From the NCBI GenBank assembly GCA_949825065.1, contig OX463865.1:16321763-16385762 (forward strand): a stretch of DNA of 64,000 bases, written 5' to 3'. Shown piece by piece: positions 1-10,964 of this stretch. Source of the DNA: Odontocerum albicorne. Taxonomy: Eukaryota; Arthropoda; Insecta; Trichoptera; Odontoceridae. Every line of letters begins with the position of its first letter. Position 1 is the stretch's first letter. Position numbers and translations under genes: made by a program. A model generated the notes under the pieces. That model was not told the DNA's origin, made no database searches, and was given only the letters and a program-made list of their open reading frames with translations.

Positions 1-1028
1 CCGTATTATTATACACAGTATCTCCGTGTTTTCTTCTCAAAGTACGTATTTCTACATAATTTGTTCGACTCTATTTAGCCTTTTCTACGTTTACGTTACA
101 CTTCTGTACTTTAAAGTTGGCACAAAAATACTGTTGTGGACTAAATCTAAGAATATGACTCCAATAATTAAATATTCTGGTACAGAATTATTGCAGTAGA
201 AATATTCCGTATTATTATACACAGTATCTCCGTGTTTTCTTCTCAAAGTACGTATTTCTACATAATTTGTTCGACTCAATTTAGCCTTTTCTACGTTTAC
301 GTTACACTTCTGTACTTTAAAGTTGGCACAAAAATACTGTTGTGGACTAAATCTAAGAATATGACTCCAATAATCAAATGTTCTGGTACAGAATTATTGC
401 AGTAGAAATATTCCGTATTATTATACACAGTATCTCCGTGTTTTCTTCTCAAAGTACGTATTTCTACATAATTTGTTCGACTCTATTTAGCCTTTTCTAC
501 GTTTACGTTACACTTCTGTACTTTAAAGTTGGCACAAAAATACTGTTGTGGACTAAATCTAAGAATATGACTCCAATAATCAAATATTCTGGTACAGAAT
601 TATTGCAGTAGAAATATTCCGTATTATTATACACAGTATCTCCGTGTTTTCTTCTCAAAGTACGTATTTCTACATAATTTGTTCGACTCTATTTAGCCTT
701 TTCTACGTCCACGTTACACTTATGTACGAGTACATTAAATTTGGTACAAAAATACTGTTGTGGACTATATCTAAGAATATGACTCCAATAATCAAATATT
801 CTGGTTCAGAATTGTTGTACTGGAAATATTCCGTATTATTATAGTATACACTGTCTCTCCATATTTTCTTCTCAAATTACGTATTTCTATATAATTTGTT
901 CGACCCTTTTTAGCCTTTTCAACGTCTACGTTACACTTATGTACATTAAAGTTTGTACAAAAATACTGCTGTGGACTATATCTAAGAATATGACTCCAAT
1001 AATCAAATGTTTTGGTTCAGAATTATTC
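1..1028. repeat. 206-bp satellite array derived from a LINE-E fragment
   Basis: About five head-to-tail units begin at 1, 207, 413, 619 and 831 (spacings 206, 206, 206, 212), each starting CCGTATTATTATACACAGTA. The first four are nearly identical and the last is diverged. The array is probably cut by the window start. On the minus strand each unit can be read as a reverse-transcriptase C-terminal piece (LVHNSIFVPTLKYRSVT), matching the LINE-E relic at 60080-60335 (SIFLPALIYESETWT). The satellite therefore seems to have been seeded by a LINE fragment. Open frames here are repeat artefacts. Confidence 0.88.
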
Positions 1029-1499
1029 TGTTTTATATGTATTTTTCTCTATATGTATTTGTCTCTTTATGTATTTTTCTCAGTGCACGCATTTCTACGT
1101 AATTAATTCGATTTTTTACAGTCTTTTTTCATATCCACATTACGCTTCTTTACATCAAAGTTGATACTAAAATGCTGACGAAGACTAAATCTTAGGATAT
1201 AACTTTAATAAGAAAACGGCACCTTCCGAATTATTCCATATTGTTATACATTGCCACCCTGTGTAATTCGATTCGATTCTTATATTTTTTGTACGAAAGT
1301 GCTGGGCGAAAATCAGTTGTAGGGTTTCGGAAAATAACCGATATGATATTATTGTATTACATGAGTAATTATGCGCTAATGTCAACTTTGATGTTGGAAA
1401 GTGAAGTCTAGGTATTAAAAGAGGGTGATAAAAGTAGAATGAATGCATTAAAAATACAGTGAGTAGAATATCTCCTATCATAATGAGTTGAAAATGATC
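1029..1499 (-). mobile_element. Diverged LINE-E relic next to the satellite
   Basis: Around 1110-1215 the text again resembles the satellite unit and LINE-E (…ACATCAAAGTTGATACTAAA…), but it is diverged and not tandem. It may be the decayed parental LINE fragment. The 98-codon minus-strand frame over 1185-1481 resembles no protein I know. Confidence 0.35.
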
Positions 1500-1700
1500 A
1501 AATAAAGGATAACTTTTAGAGATAAGTGTTATAAATCAAACGATGAATAGAATTATTAGATAGTTTGGTCATATTATGAGAATACGTTCTAAAGGACTAG
1601 GAAAATAAATATATTTTCTAGGAATGAAGAGTGAGGAAGGGGTAGACCGGAGAAAAACAGGAAGGAGATAGTTGGAGAAATATACATAGTGAAAGTCAAA
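1500..1700 (+). mobile_element. LINE-E C-terminal relic
   Basis: Plus-strand translation with stops gives a decayed form of the LINE-E C-terminus: RIIR*FGHIMRI, then a basic stretch containing EEGVDRRKTGRR. This is the post-RT region (RWFGHVxRM … GRPRRTW) common to insect non-LTR elements. It is short and broken. Confidence 0.5.
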
Positions 1701-1734
1701 GTTCAATAAACAAAGTTCAATAAAATATTATTTA

Positions 1735-2055
1735 TAGTAAAGGCATGAATTAACATTGTGGAGGTTTAAAGACATTGTTATTTTTTTAATCGAAATCTTT
1801 TTATAACACTTTATGTATTTATGCCTCCCTGATGATGTGGTGAAAACCTTGAAACCGGTAGGGTTAAACCGTTACGTGAAGTGGAATAATCAGTGTTTGA
1901 TAAAACCAATAACAAATTCATAAGGTTGTACTTTGGACAATTCATTTGTAAGGTACCCTCCAACATACCTGAATTGTAGGTGTAGTCATGTTGAGGAGCG
2001 TAACTGAGAGACAATATTATTTTCGGCATCAGTGTTCAAGCCTTCAGGTTAAGAA
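1735..2055 (+). repeat. Dispersed repeats X and Z
   Basis: 1738-1900 matches 54405-54632: both have TTAACATTGTGGAGGTTTAA at the start, CTTGAAACCGGTAGGGTTA in the middle and CAGTGTTTGATAAAA at the end (repeat X). The following 1925-2050 matches 17195-17350 (repeat Z: GGTACCCTCCA…GAGAGACTAT…TTAAGAACCA). The phrase CCTGATGATG…GAAACCGGT resembles 3' ends of Penelope-like or LINE elements, but the class is inferred, not shown. Confidence 0.55.
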
Positions 2056-2139
2056 CCACGGGAGAAATCATGTTGTCATCGCATATGTTAGAAATATTAC
2101 CGCACGTGGATAGGCTACAGTATTCGCACATGTCTAACG

Positions 2140-2515
2140 CGTGTGAGTATTGTAGCGGTGTGTGTATTGTAAAAGAGAGATCATTGTAAGTGTGTCAGTA
2201 TTGTGACTGCGAGTATTGTAACCGTGCGAGTATTTTAACCGTGCGAGTATTGTAACCGTGCAAGTATTGTAACCGTGCAAGTATTGTAACCGTGCGAGTA
2301 TTGTAACCGTGCGAGTATTGTAACCGTGCGAGTATTGTAAACATGTAAGTATTGTAACCGTGCACGTATTGTAACCGTGCGAGTATTGTAACTATGCGAG
2401 TATTACAGCCGTGAGAGTATTGTAACCTTACAAGCGTTGTAACAATGCGAGTGTTGTTACCATGCGAGTATTGTTATCAAATTAATTGCGACCGTGTGAG
2501 TATTGTTATTACATA
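2140..2515. repeat. 17-bp minisatellite
   Basis: About 20 imperfect copies of a 17-bp unit, GTAACCGTGCGAGTATT. The centre (about 2225-2400) is most regular and both edges decay. Confidence 0.9.
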
Positions 2516-3244
2516 AATTACTTAATCTTACTGATGCCCCTTTTTATTTTTTTTTGCACCATCAAAAATGCAACCCGAATCTACCGGGTGGAAAACAGGC
2601 TTCTTACCAATTAGTCCACAGAGTCATCAAATAAACATGTAATACATATTTATATTATATTTATATTGCCAATCTCTATAAACCAATCAGTCTGATAGCT
2701 TAATCTAGTTTAAATAAAAGGACACTATGTTTGATGACCAATAGAATTCCAACCTAAAATCTAAGAGTGTGAGACAAATAGTTGACAACATTAAACATAA
2801 GCGGTTTTATATATTCTAATTAATCTTAACTTAGCCTTTGAACCATGGTTTATCACAAATCTAAACACAGTTGAACTCCTTTTATCTGGACCCACTCATC
2901 CGGCTCGCCGGAAACATTAGATATTTAATGATTCATCTCATTCTCACTTCATGTCGCTTTAATTCATTAATAATCCTTAAACAAGACAACCGGGACCCTG
3001 GCTCCTCACACCATGGGAATGGGTGGGAATGGCCGGGAATGAGTTGGAAAAGGGATGGTAAAGAGAACGTAGCCGATAAGGCTGTGCTTCCGTGACTGAC
3101 AATGCTATTTAAAATTTGCTACGATAAATCGAAGCCAATAGACGTTTACCCTCATCTCGAGGCTTTCAATTTTGTATATAGGGGGATGCGTAAAAAAATA
3201 GAAAGTTTTTAATTTGTGAAGTATGTCCCAAGCTCCATGTTTGA
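2516..3244. other. No feature recognised
   Basis: AT-rich sequence without a recognisable gene or repeat. A short purine-rich imperfect repeat (GGGAATGGGTGGGAATGGCC) lies near 3013-3055. The 74-codon frame at 2871-3095 has no recognisable domain. Confidence 0.4.
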
Positions 3245-3485
3245 TGCCACCTGTGAACTACTATAGTTGGTAAGATGCATGTCTTCAAATGTAGGAATAA
3301 AAGATTTGATTCCCTTTCCAATCCAGATTTTTTTTAAAGTGTTCTACTCTGGTTTTCACTTCAGGTCTCTAAAATTCTTTTCTGCTGAGTGCAAGAGATT
3401 GCCACAAGGCAACACGTCTATTAGAGTATACTGTTTACGACTAAAGTATAATACAATACAGTACATTGATATGATAATATTTTTT
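3245..3485 (+). mobile_element. SINE1 copy (tRNA-derived)
   Basis: A degenerate tRNA-like head has an A-box-like ATAGTTGGTAAGATGC and a B-box-like AGATTTGATTCCC. It is followed by a T-run, then the tail GAGATTGCCACAAGGCAACA…GTATACTGTTTACGAC ending in ATACAATACAGTACA. Compare the better copy at 54088-54298. The tail resembles the 3' end of LINE-A. Confidence 0.65.
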
Positions 3486-3984
3486 AAGTTTCAGCGTTAA
3501 CAGTGTAAATTTATGTTTATTCAAATACAATTGAATAAAGAAACCCTGTTTAAGTAGGTAAAATAGTATTTCTATGTTTAAATATATTTTAAATATGACA
3601 TCCGTAAGATTTACTTCATCCCTATCAATTTCTAAAATTGACTAAAGAAACACTATTTATCTCAAAATATTTTATTTAAATTTTTATATTTAAAAGCATT
3701 AATGTTGGAGTTTTGAAGAATTTGGTTAGTAAAATACTGTTTATTCTACTTAATGTAATGATATCACCCTATCGGTTTCATGGTTTTTATCATCAGGAGA
3801 GCACAAACAAGATTATTCTATTTATCTCAAAATATTTCTGTCAAATTTATCACCAAATATTTCTCTTAAATATTTTCCACCCTTATCCCTTTTATTCTTG
3901 AGATTTTTCTTTTATTTATTTTTATACTTAAACTTTAATATTATTTTCATATACATTAACCCAGTAAAGGGAAACAATATATGA
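3486..3984. other. AT-rich spacer, nothing recognised
   Basis: Very AT-rich, with a short internal echo (CTCAAAATATTT near 3661 and 3828). No coding or mobile signature seen. Confidence 0.4.
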
Positions 3985-4430
3985 AACCGACAAAAAATAA
4001 TATCGAGTCTTGGATACCGAATAACTTGTATATTTTGAAGCAAAAATTATTATCAAGTCTTAAATGTCAAAATACTTGTACATTTTGAAGCTAAAAATTA
4101 ATGTCGAGCTTGGTTACCGAATAACTTGTATATTTTGAAGCAAAAAGTATTATCAAGTCTTAAATGTCGAAATAATCGTACATTTTGAAGCTAAAAATTA
4201 ATATCGAGTCTTGTATATTTCGAAGCAACAATTGTTATCGAGTCTTTGATACTCGTATATTTTGAAGCAAAAATTAATATCAATTCTTGAATACAGAAAT
4301 ACCGTGTATTTTGAAGAAAATATTAATATCTAATCTTGGATATCGAAAAACTTGTGTATTTTGAAGTTAAAATTGACATCGAGTCTTGCATACCAAAATG
4401 CTCGTATATTTTGAAGCAACATCTTGATTG
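3985..4430. repeat. 50-bp tandem repeat
   Basis: TATTTTGAAG or CATTTTGAAG recurs at 4031, 4081, 4131 and 4181, then in shortened units to about 4420. Each unit also has ATTAATATCGAGTCTTG. About nine copies, with indels in the later ones. Confidence 0.85.
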
Positions 4431-4469
4431 GAAGAAACTGTTTTAAAGCATCCACGGGACATACGAGTA

Positions 4470-4645
4470 CCATTAAGACCAGATATAAACCACCCTTATT
4501 TACGTTTAAGAGATAATTGAACAAATATAACATCACTCAGGATATCCATTCATTCTAATTTACCTTTGTTTTCCTTCCTTATCCTGAAACGGATTGCTGT
4601 CCTCTGGTTCTATCATTATGTGATAGAGATTAATCATTTGATATT
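4470..4645 (+). mobile_element. LINE-C 3' relic
   Basis: The plus-strand reading contains LRISIHSNLPLFSFLIL, matching LRISFHPNCPLFPFLIL in the longer relic at 34095-34400. Only the extreme C-terminus and early 3'UTR remain. Confidence 0.4.
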
Positions 4646-4794
4646 TTAATGAAATGAATTAGATTATTCAGAAATTAATCATTAGATATTTTTAATGAAA
4701 CTATACAATATTTAGAAATATTTACTAACTTTGTGCTTTCCCTTATAAATTTAAATAAATTAATATCAACCAAATTTATAATGACAATACTTTG

Positions 4795-4985
4795 CCTCTG
4801 GAGTTGAGTAACCCTGCGTCAATCTTCGATTCCCGTTGGAAACAAGATTTAAAAAAAAAATTCAATCTATTTTTCTCTTAAGACCTTTTTCACATCCTTC
4901 TGGTTGGTTGGAAGATATTACCAAATTGTAATAAGCCCGCCAGGTTGTACTTTATACAACGAAAGTGTTATACTAAGATTTAATA
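4795..4985 (+). mobile_element. SINE1 copy
   Basis: A B-box-like TCTTCGATTCCCGTTGG and an A-run are followed by TGGTTGGTTGGAAGATATTA, CCAAATTGTAATAAGCCCGC and a tail with TTGTACTTTATACAAC. This tail is the clearest link between SINE1 and LINE-A, whose copy at 24160-24240 has the same GTTGGCTGGAAGATATTACC…CAATAAGC block. Confidence 0.7.
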
Positions 4986-5115
4986 ATAATTATTCACGAC
5001 AAACGAAAGACAACAAACTAAGATCCATTAAAATTGTGTGTCCAAATTAAATTACGTGATGTTTTTTCGCAAATTATTAACATGTAACATATTATGTATT
5101 TTTTATCATGTGTAA
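4985..5115 (+). mobile_element. LINE-B 3'-terminal fragment
   Basis: ACGACAAACGAAAGACAACA…AAGATCCATTAAAATTGTGT…TTATCATGTGTAAAATAAA matches the 3'UTR end of LINE-B at 49545-49660. It is 5'-truncated to about 130 bp, directly after SINE1. Confidence 0.7.
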
Positions 5116-5239
5116 AATAAAAAAAATTAAATGAAATAAACGAAATAAATGAAATAAATAAAATACATAAAATGAATAAATATGGTACATTACAAAAAAG
5201 TGTATCAATTGCATGAAATTTTATAATAACTGCAATATC

Positions 5240-5345
5240 GCCTGACCGTCATCTGTGCCCCAGTTGATAAGACGCCTGTCTTTCAGCCCGGAGTCGTCAA
5301 AGAAAGAATACGAGAATCGAACTTTGAATACAAGAGAGCGAGAGA
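5240..5345 (+). mobile_element. SINE1 tRNA-like head
   Basis: CCCCAGTTGATAAGACGCCT followed by GTCTTTCAGCCCGGAGTCG resembles the SINE1 head (CCTCCGTGRYYTAGTTGGTR). The B box is poorly preserved and no tail follows, so the copy is truncated. Confidence 0.5.
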
Positions 5346-5689
5346 GAAATGCTTGGATTCTCTCCGAAAGTAATTCGAAATTTGAATCTCGGTGGGTCCG
5401 TGATAACTGAACGAATTTTAAATACCTAGCTAACAATTTTTGAACCGGTGTAAAAGGGGACGATGTATAAATGAAAAAAACATCAAAGTAACACATAATT
5501 CTGATCACAGTGAAACGAATTTGGAACAGTCGTTCGCATGCTTAATTAATATGAGTATATGGTTTGGGATATATTTTTTTGTCAATGTTGATGAGTTCAA
5601 GAGGGTCCTTCTCTTACACTTTTTCAATCTAAGGTCATGGCTAGAAAACTGATATACCTTCATTCAGAGTCGAACTAATTCAGAATGAT

Positions 5690-5948
5690 CTACTGACAGA
5701 TCGTCAATAAAATGTCTTCGACGAGTCCTCCAATTTTTCGGGCACATTGCTTGCGGTCTAGGTCCTAGACTCTAGGAGACAGTATGGAGGGGTTTGTAGT
5801 TACTGGAGCCGTGGAAGGATGACGTACAAAAGGAAAAATCCCAATTCGTTGCACTGACCAAGTGAGGGATGCAACTGGACTACCCTTAACAACTGCCCTT
5901 CGAGATGCGGAGTGCAGGGATGGATAGAGAGGAGTCAGCAGATGCTAT
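5690..5948 (+). mobile_element. LINE-D C-terminal relic interrupted by an LTR
   Basis: Translation gives SIKCLRRVLQFFGHIA, then IPIRWTDQVRDATGLPLTTA and LRDAECRDG. This is the post-RT tail of a non-LTR element, with a stop and frame changes. The sequence is broken at 5948 by an LTR-like insertion. A short LINE remnant resumes at 6328 and runs to a …GATAATGATG…AAATAAATAAATA tail near 6400, which fits a LINE 3' end. Confidence 0.7.
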
Positions 5949-6327
5949 TGTGGCGGTCGCACACGCGGTCAATGACCGATGAAATGACCTTTGCATTCCT
6001 TAGCAATGCAAAACAAACAAGTACGAAGTCCACGCGCCGGTCATTCAACTCATAGCCGACGCGGAGCGCATTCCATGCTAGAGCGAGAACGCACCACACC
6101 TGTCGCGCCAGTTCCGTAAATAAATTATCACCTACATACGACATTAATCGTTATGCGAATGCAGAAACGAGACGAAGGATATTTTGCTCGCATTCCCGCA
6201 CACACGCGGGAATAGTATAAATACCTACGTTTACTAATAAAAACTCTCTTTCCGCATTGCGATCGAAAACGTGTTTTATTTATCAACAAATCATCATCAT
6301 CTCTCCCTCTGCGGAACCACGCCTAAA
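5949..6327 (+). mobile_element. LTR-like element, copy 1 (solo)
   Basis: Starts TGTGGCGGTC and ends …GCCTAAA, flanked by the 4-bp duplication CTAT (5945-5948 and 6328-6331). It holds a TATA-like AGTATAAATACC near 6214, an AATAAA just downstream, and a conserved 3' block CAAATCATCATCATCTCTCC. No inverted terminal repeats are seen. Promoter plus poly(A) signal plus a short target duplication point to a solo LTR. The 3' end lacks the usual CA, which is odd. Five similar copies lie at 14814, 32213, 34948, 44822 and 51540. Confidence 0.75.
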
Positions 6328-6552
6328 CTATCATGGGACGCTATCACGATGCTCAGTCATGAGCTACACGACATGATAATGATGTTAAATAAATAAATAC
6401 ATATACATGTCAGTCAGACGGGTATATTACTATATGATAAACTCTTTCAACTAACCAGAAAAAAATACAAAGGACGTAAGCGTGAAGATTAGAACGTTTT
6501 TTAAAAAAATCGTTTTAGAGCAAAAATTAACTCCGCACAAGATTTTTTTTAA

Positions 6553-6830
6553 ATTTTTATTTATGTAATACATGACAAGAAATATACATAATTTGCGAAA
6601 AAACAAGAAGTAATTAAATTCGAACACACAATTTTAATGGATCTGGGTTTGTTGCCTTTCATTTGTCGTGTCCTCAATAAACTAGGTTTTTTGCCTGTAT
6701 CTTACTGAGGACATATAGCATGAAAAAACAAATCGATACTTTTTTCCGATTTTTGATTATATAAAACCCCATTGCACATTCTCATCAACCTGACAAACAG
6801 TGACACTCAATTACAAATGTATACATCACG
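6553..6830 (-). mobile_element. LINE-B 3'UTR fragment
   Basis: On the minus strand it reads as the LINE-B 3'UTR: GTGTCACTGTTTGTCAGGTT, ATCGATTTGTTTTTTCATGC, CGACAAATGAAAGGCAACAA, ACCCAGATCCATTAAAATTG, then a tail CTTGTCATGTATTACATAAA. Same family as 36600-37130 and 48722-49666. Confidence 0.8.
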
Positions 6831-7029
6831 CGAAATCAAACTCCTCACACTTCATCACTCCAGACATACCAAAACATTCATTCCACAATATACCGCACCC
6901 AATCATAAAACAAAACAAAAAAAAGATACACGTACTAAAAAATATAAATATAAAACACCATACTCAAGAGCTCACACAAACCTTTTCCACAAGTCATTCC
7001 TCTTCCAAGCTCAAGTACTAAATAAATTG

Positions 7030-7410
7030 TAGAAATGCGTGTAATGAGAAGAATACATGTGATTACAATGTATGTCAGAATATGGAATGCAGAAATCAGA
7101 GGCGAATGTGAACTTAAGGCTGATATATTGAATAAGAGCAAAGAGAGCACGTTGAGATGGTTTAGACATGTAGAACGAATAAATGAAGAAAGATTTACAC
7201 AGTAAATATACAGTGAAAGTGTGAGTGGAATACATGGTATAGGAAGACCATGGAGAGTATGGTTATATCAAGTATATATTATAAAAGGAGATGCCAAAAG
7301 TCAGAGAAATTGTAGGATTTGCATGAATGTAGAAAAGGTAAAAAATGTGTGTCGCGATAGAAAAGTCTGTCAATCTGTTCTTCTGCCTACTCCAACAGGG
7401 AAACGGCGTG
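7030..7410 (+). mobile_element. LINE-E C-terminal relic
   Basis: Nearly continuous plus-strand reading: GECELKADILNKSKESTLRW followed by FRHVERINEERFTQ, a stop, then GIHGIGRPWRVWLYQV and VCRDRKVCQSVLL, ending TGKRRDGM. This is the post-RT C-terminus of a non-LTR retrotransposon. Other copies lie at 18250-18805, 55915-56250, 59345-59600 and 61905-62000. Confidence 0.8.
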
Positions 7411-8194
7411 ATGGCATGCTGGAATTAATAAAGAGCAAAGGCGATTTTTCATCACAAGCAGTTTGTTTAAAAAAAAAAGAGTTGTATCAATCTTGTATTA
7501 AAGATACAGTATAGGGCAAATACTCGTAGATACAGTAGCACGACGTTAATCCTGTGTCGGGTATTTTGTCACGGCTGTCCGCCCCGCCGGATTTGCTAGA
7601 TAATCGCCGGCCGGAGTGCCACTGTTCTAACTGTATTTCGCTGTGCAACTAGGGAATTAATCTCGACACTATTTGTGGTTGTTTAAATTTAAAAAAAGAT
7701 TTCTTTAATTAGATTTGTTTGCGTTAAAAAACGGATTTGAAAAAAACCGCAAACTCGTTTAATAAATAAAAATACATTACGCCAATGGTCTTGCACCTAT
7801 GAAATAAAAAAAAAATCCTTGGAGTTTTTCTGCACCTACAAGCATTTTCTTGCCGGAAAATTGCCCATCCATTTTTCTGTATTGAGTTTACTTGAAACTC
7901 GTACATCTATATTTTATTGGTCTCTCTCTTTTATGCTTTCCAGTGTCTTTCGATTTGTACACTTGTTTTTTTTTTCAGCATTTCATCACTTAATCGTTGA
8001 TCAGCTTGTCTGTGAAGAACTCATATCTACGACATTTCATAATGTTTCAGACAGGGTATTAAAGGAGGAGGTTCATATCAATAACTAGAGATTTTTCTCT
8101 CCCCTAGAGCGATTGCACAGATTGGGTAACACGATGGTTGTGGACATTATTAGTTGCTCCGAAGGGGGGAAGAAAATTTCAGGAATATTGAAGA
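7411..8194. other. Unassigned sequence with a short GC-rich island
   Basis: 7545-7650 is unusually GC-rich for this window (…GGCTGTCCGCCCCGCCGGAT…). Frames at 7724-7906 (minus) and 7819-8088 (plus) are mutual overlaps without recognisable domains. Confidence 0.35.
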
Positions 8195-10035
8195 TTTTTC
8201 AATGTTGATTTTAGTATTTCCGTTTTATTTGTTAAATCAGTATTTAAATGAAAAATACGTTTGTAATTTAATTTTTGTTTTGCCTGTTAATTTGTTATGA
8301 TGAATATAAATAAGTATTTAACTGAAAAGTGCATTTGTAATTAAGTTGTAGTACTGCATGCTAGTTTGTCATGATTAATTTAAATCAGTGTAAATAACTG
8401 TAAAATGTGTTTGTTATTTCATTTTTATATTGCCTTTTAAAATGTCATGACGAATTTAAATCAGCATTTGACTTATTTAAGTCAAATGCTGATTTAAATT
8501 TGTGCGTTTGTAATTTTTTTTGTGTTGCCTGTTCATTAAATTAGTATTAAACTGAAAAGTGCGTTTGAAATTTAATTTTTGTATTGACTGTTAATTTGTC
8601 ATGATGAATTTAAATCAGTATTTATCTGAAAAGCGCGTTTGTTGTATTGCTAAGTATTTTACTAAATAATGGGTTTGTTGTATTGCTTGTGAATTCGTCA
8701 TGATGAATTTAAATCAGTATTTTACTAAATAGTGCGTTTGTTGTATTGCTTGTAAATTCGTCATGATGAATTTAAATCAATATTTTACTAAATAGTGCGT
8801 TTGTTGTATTGCTTGTAAATTCGTCATGATGAATTTAAATCAATATTTTACTAAATAGTGCGTTTGTTGTATTGCTTGTAAATTCGTCATGATGAATTTA
8901 AATCAATATTTTACTAAATAGTGCGTTTGTTGTATTGCTTGTAAATTCGTCATGATGAATTTAAATCAATATTTTACTAAATAGCGCGTTTGTTGTATTG
9001 CTTGTAAATTCGTCATGATGAATTTAAATCAATATTTTACTAAATAGTGCGTTTGTTGTATTGCTTGTAAATTCGTCATGATGAATTTAAATCAATATTT
9101 TACTAAATAGTGCGTTTGTTGTATTGCTTGTAAATTCGTCATGATGAATTTAAATAAGTATTTTACTAAATAGTGCGTTTGTTGTTTTGCTTGTAAATTC
9201 GTCATGATGAATTTAAATCAGTATTTTACTAAATAGTGCGTTTGTTGTATTGCTTGTAAATTCGTCATGATGAATTTAAATCAGTATTTTACTAAATAGT
9301 GCATTTTTTGTATTGCTTGTAAATTTGTCATGATGAATTTAAATCAGTATTTTACTAAATAGTGCGTTTGTTGTATTGCTTGTAAATTCGTCATGATGAA
9401 TTTAAATCAATATTTTACTAAATAGTGCGTTTGTTGTATTGCTTGTAAATTCGTCATGATGAATTTAAATCAATATTTTACTAAATAGTGCGTTTGTTGT
9501 ATTGCTTGTAAATTTGTCATGATGAATTTAAATCAGCATTTAACTGAAAAATGCGTTTATTGTATTGCTTGTAAATTCATCATGATGAATTTAAATCAGT
9601 ATTTAACTGATAAGTGCGTTTGTAGTTGAATTGCCTTTTAATTCGTCATGATGAATTTAAATCAGTATTTTTACTAAATAGTGTGTTTGTTGTATTACTT
9701 GTAAATTTGTCATGATGAATTTAAATCAGTATTTAACTGAAAAGTGCGTTTGTTGTATTGCTCGTAAATTCGTCACGATGAATTTAAATAAGTATTTAAC
9801 TGATAAGTGGATTTGTAGTTGAAGTTTTGTATTGCCTGTTTATTCGTCATGATGAATTTAAACCAGTATTTTTACTAAATAGTGCGTTTGTTGTATTACT
9901 TGTAAATTTGTCATGATGAATTTAAATCAGTATTTAACTGAAAAATTTGTTTATAATTCAATTTTTGTATTGCCTGTAAATTGGTCATGATGAATTTAAA
10001 TCTCAACTTCAACTGAAATGTGCGTTTTTAGTTTT
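8195..10035. repeat. 63-bp satellite array
   Basis: About 27 units anchored by GTCATGATGAATTTAAATCA. In the core (about 8690-9530) the period is 63 bp and units are almost identical, with AGTATTTTACTAAATAGTGC and GTTTGTTGTATTGCTTG. Units at both edges are diverged and longer (about 75-85 bp) with AACTGAAAAGTGCG in place of the core block. This core-versus-edge pattern fits homogenisation by unequal exchange. Confidence 0.93.
8453..8500. repeat. Near-perfect palindrome in the satellite
   Basis: Two 23-bp arms (left arm begins AATTTAAATCAGCATTTG) are separated by TT. The arms are satellite sequence in opposite orientations, so this is a local inversion junction at the array edge. Confidence 0.9.
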
Positions 10036-10257
10036 GTATTTCAGGTGCAATACAGTTTAATGATCTTATGAAATATCTATCTAAGGGTAGATGGATTTCA
10101 GTCGGCATCTCACTTTGACTTAACTTTATGCAAAAAGGCCCGGTTTTAAACTTAACCTATCGTACATAAAGCATGCCAAATTTATGAAACTTGATAACAT
10201 AAACTCGAAGCTCTGAAATACTTGTAACAAAATTTTCTGCTGAGTCTTAATATTCTC

Positions 10258-10375
10258 GGTGGAACATTATTAAAGGCCTCGTTAACATCTTTTTGGTTGG
10301 TTTAAAGAGACTGTCACATGACAATTATCCCGCCAGGTTGTACTGTATACAATTTAAGTGTAATAAAACACAATA
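10258..10375 (+). mobile_element. SINE1 / LINE-A-type 3' tail
   Basis: TTTTTGGTTGGTTTAAAGAG then ACTGTCACATGACAATTATC, CCGCCAGGTTGTACTGTATA and TAATAAAACACAATATAA. Only the 3' tail is clear. Confidence 0.55.
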
Positions 10376-10964
10376 TAATGCTTTATTCAAACTTTTTTTC
10401 ATTAAAGTTAACTTGACTTTTATTATTCTTTTTTCTATTCAGTAAACATTTATTTTCACGTCATATCAAGGTGTTTTATTATTTTCTCTGGACTGAACCC
10501 GTTGATAAATAAATGTTCATAAATTTCAGGTTACCTTTTTTTTTTAACAAAAAGTAAAAACCAACCGGATATATCAACTTTCCAAGTAAATGAAAACACA
10601 TTTATCAAATTTTCAGGCGGCTGAAAAATACTGTCGAGTTATCTCACTAAACCTTTTTCCAAGGATTCTTCGTGAGTGGTTTGTTACAGTTTTTTCATTT
10701 TGTTATTTATAATAAACTGTTTTTCGTCTATTTTGACAACCTAGGATGATAATCTGGTAAAATATTGTATTCAATAATAAAATAGTTGCAACAAATTGTT
10801 TGTACAACACCTGCATAACAAGACAATTCATATCGGGCAATCAATATTGGCATTGTATGAACTCTTATATGACTGACTTTTTACAGGAATAAAGTGAATT
10901 GTCTTTTTCCAGGATGAATTAAGAAAATATTAATTAAAGGTTATGCGTTTGGTTTGTTTTTGTG
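10376..10964. other. No feature recognised
   Basis: AT-rich sequence with no coding signature or repeat shared with other parts of the window. Confidence 0.4.

Noticed and set aside
378..844. Two frames starting MFWYRIIAVEIF and MFSSQSTYFYII
   Set aside because: Produced by the 206-bp satellite, 206 not being a multiple of three; units differ only by drift.
2140..2515. CRISPR-like short regular repeats
   Set aside because: No spacers; a simple 17-bp minisatellite.
5935..6144. 69-codon minus-strand frame, with a counterpart at 14860-15096
   Set aside because: The similarity reflects the shared LTR-like DNA; reading on the opposite strand to the TATA/poly(A) signals with no domain.
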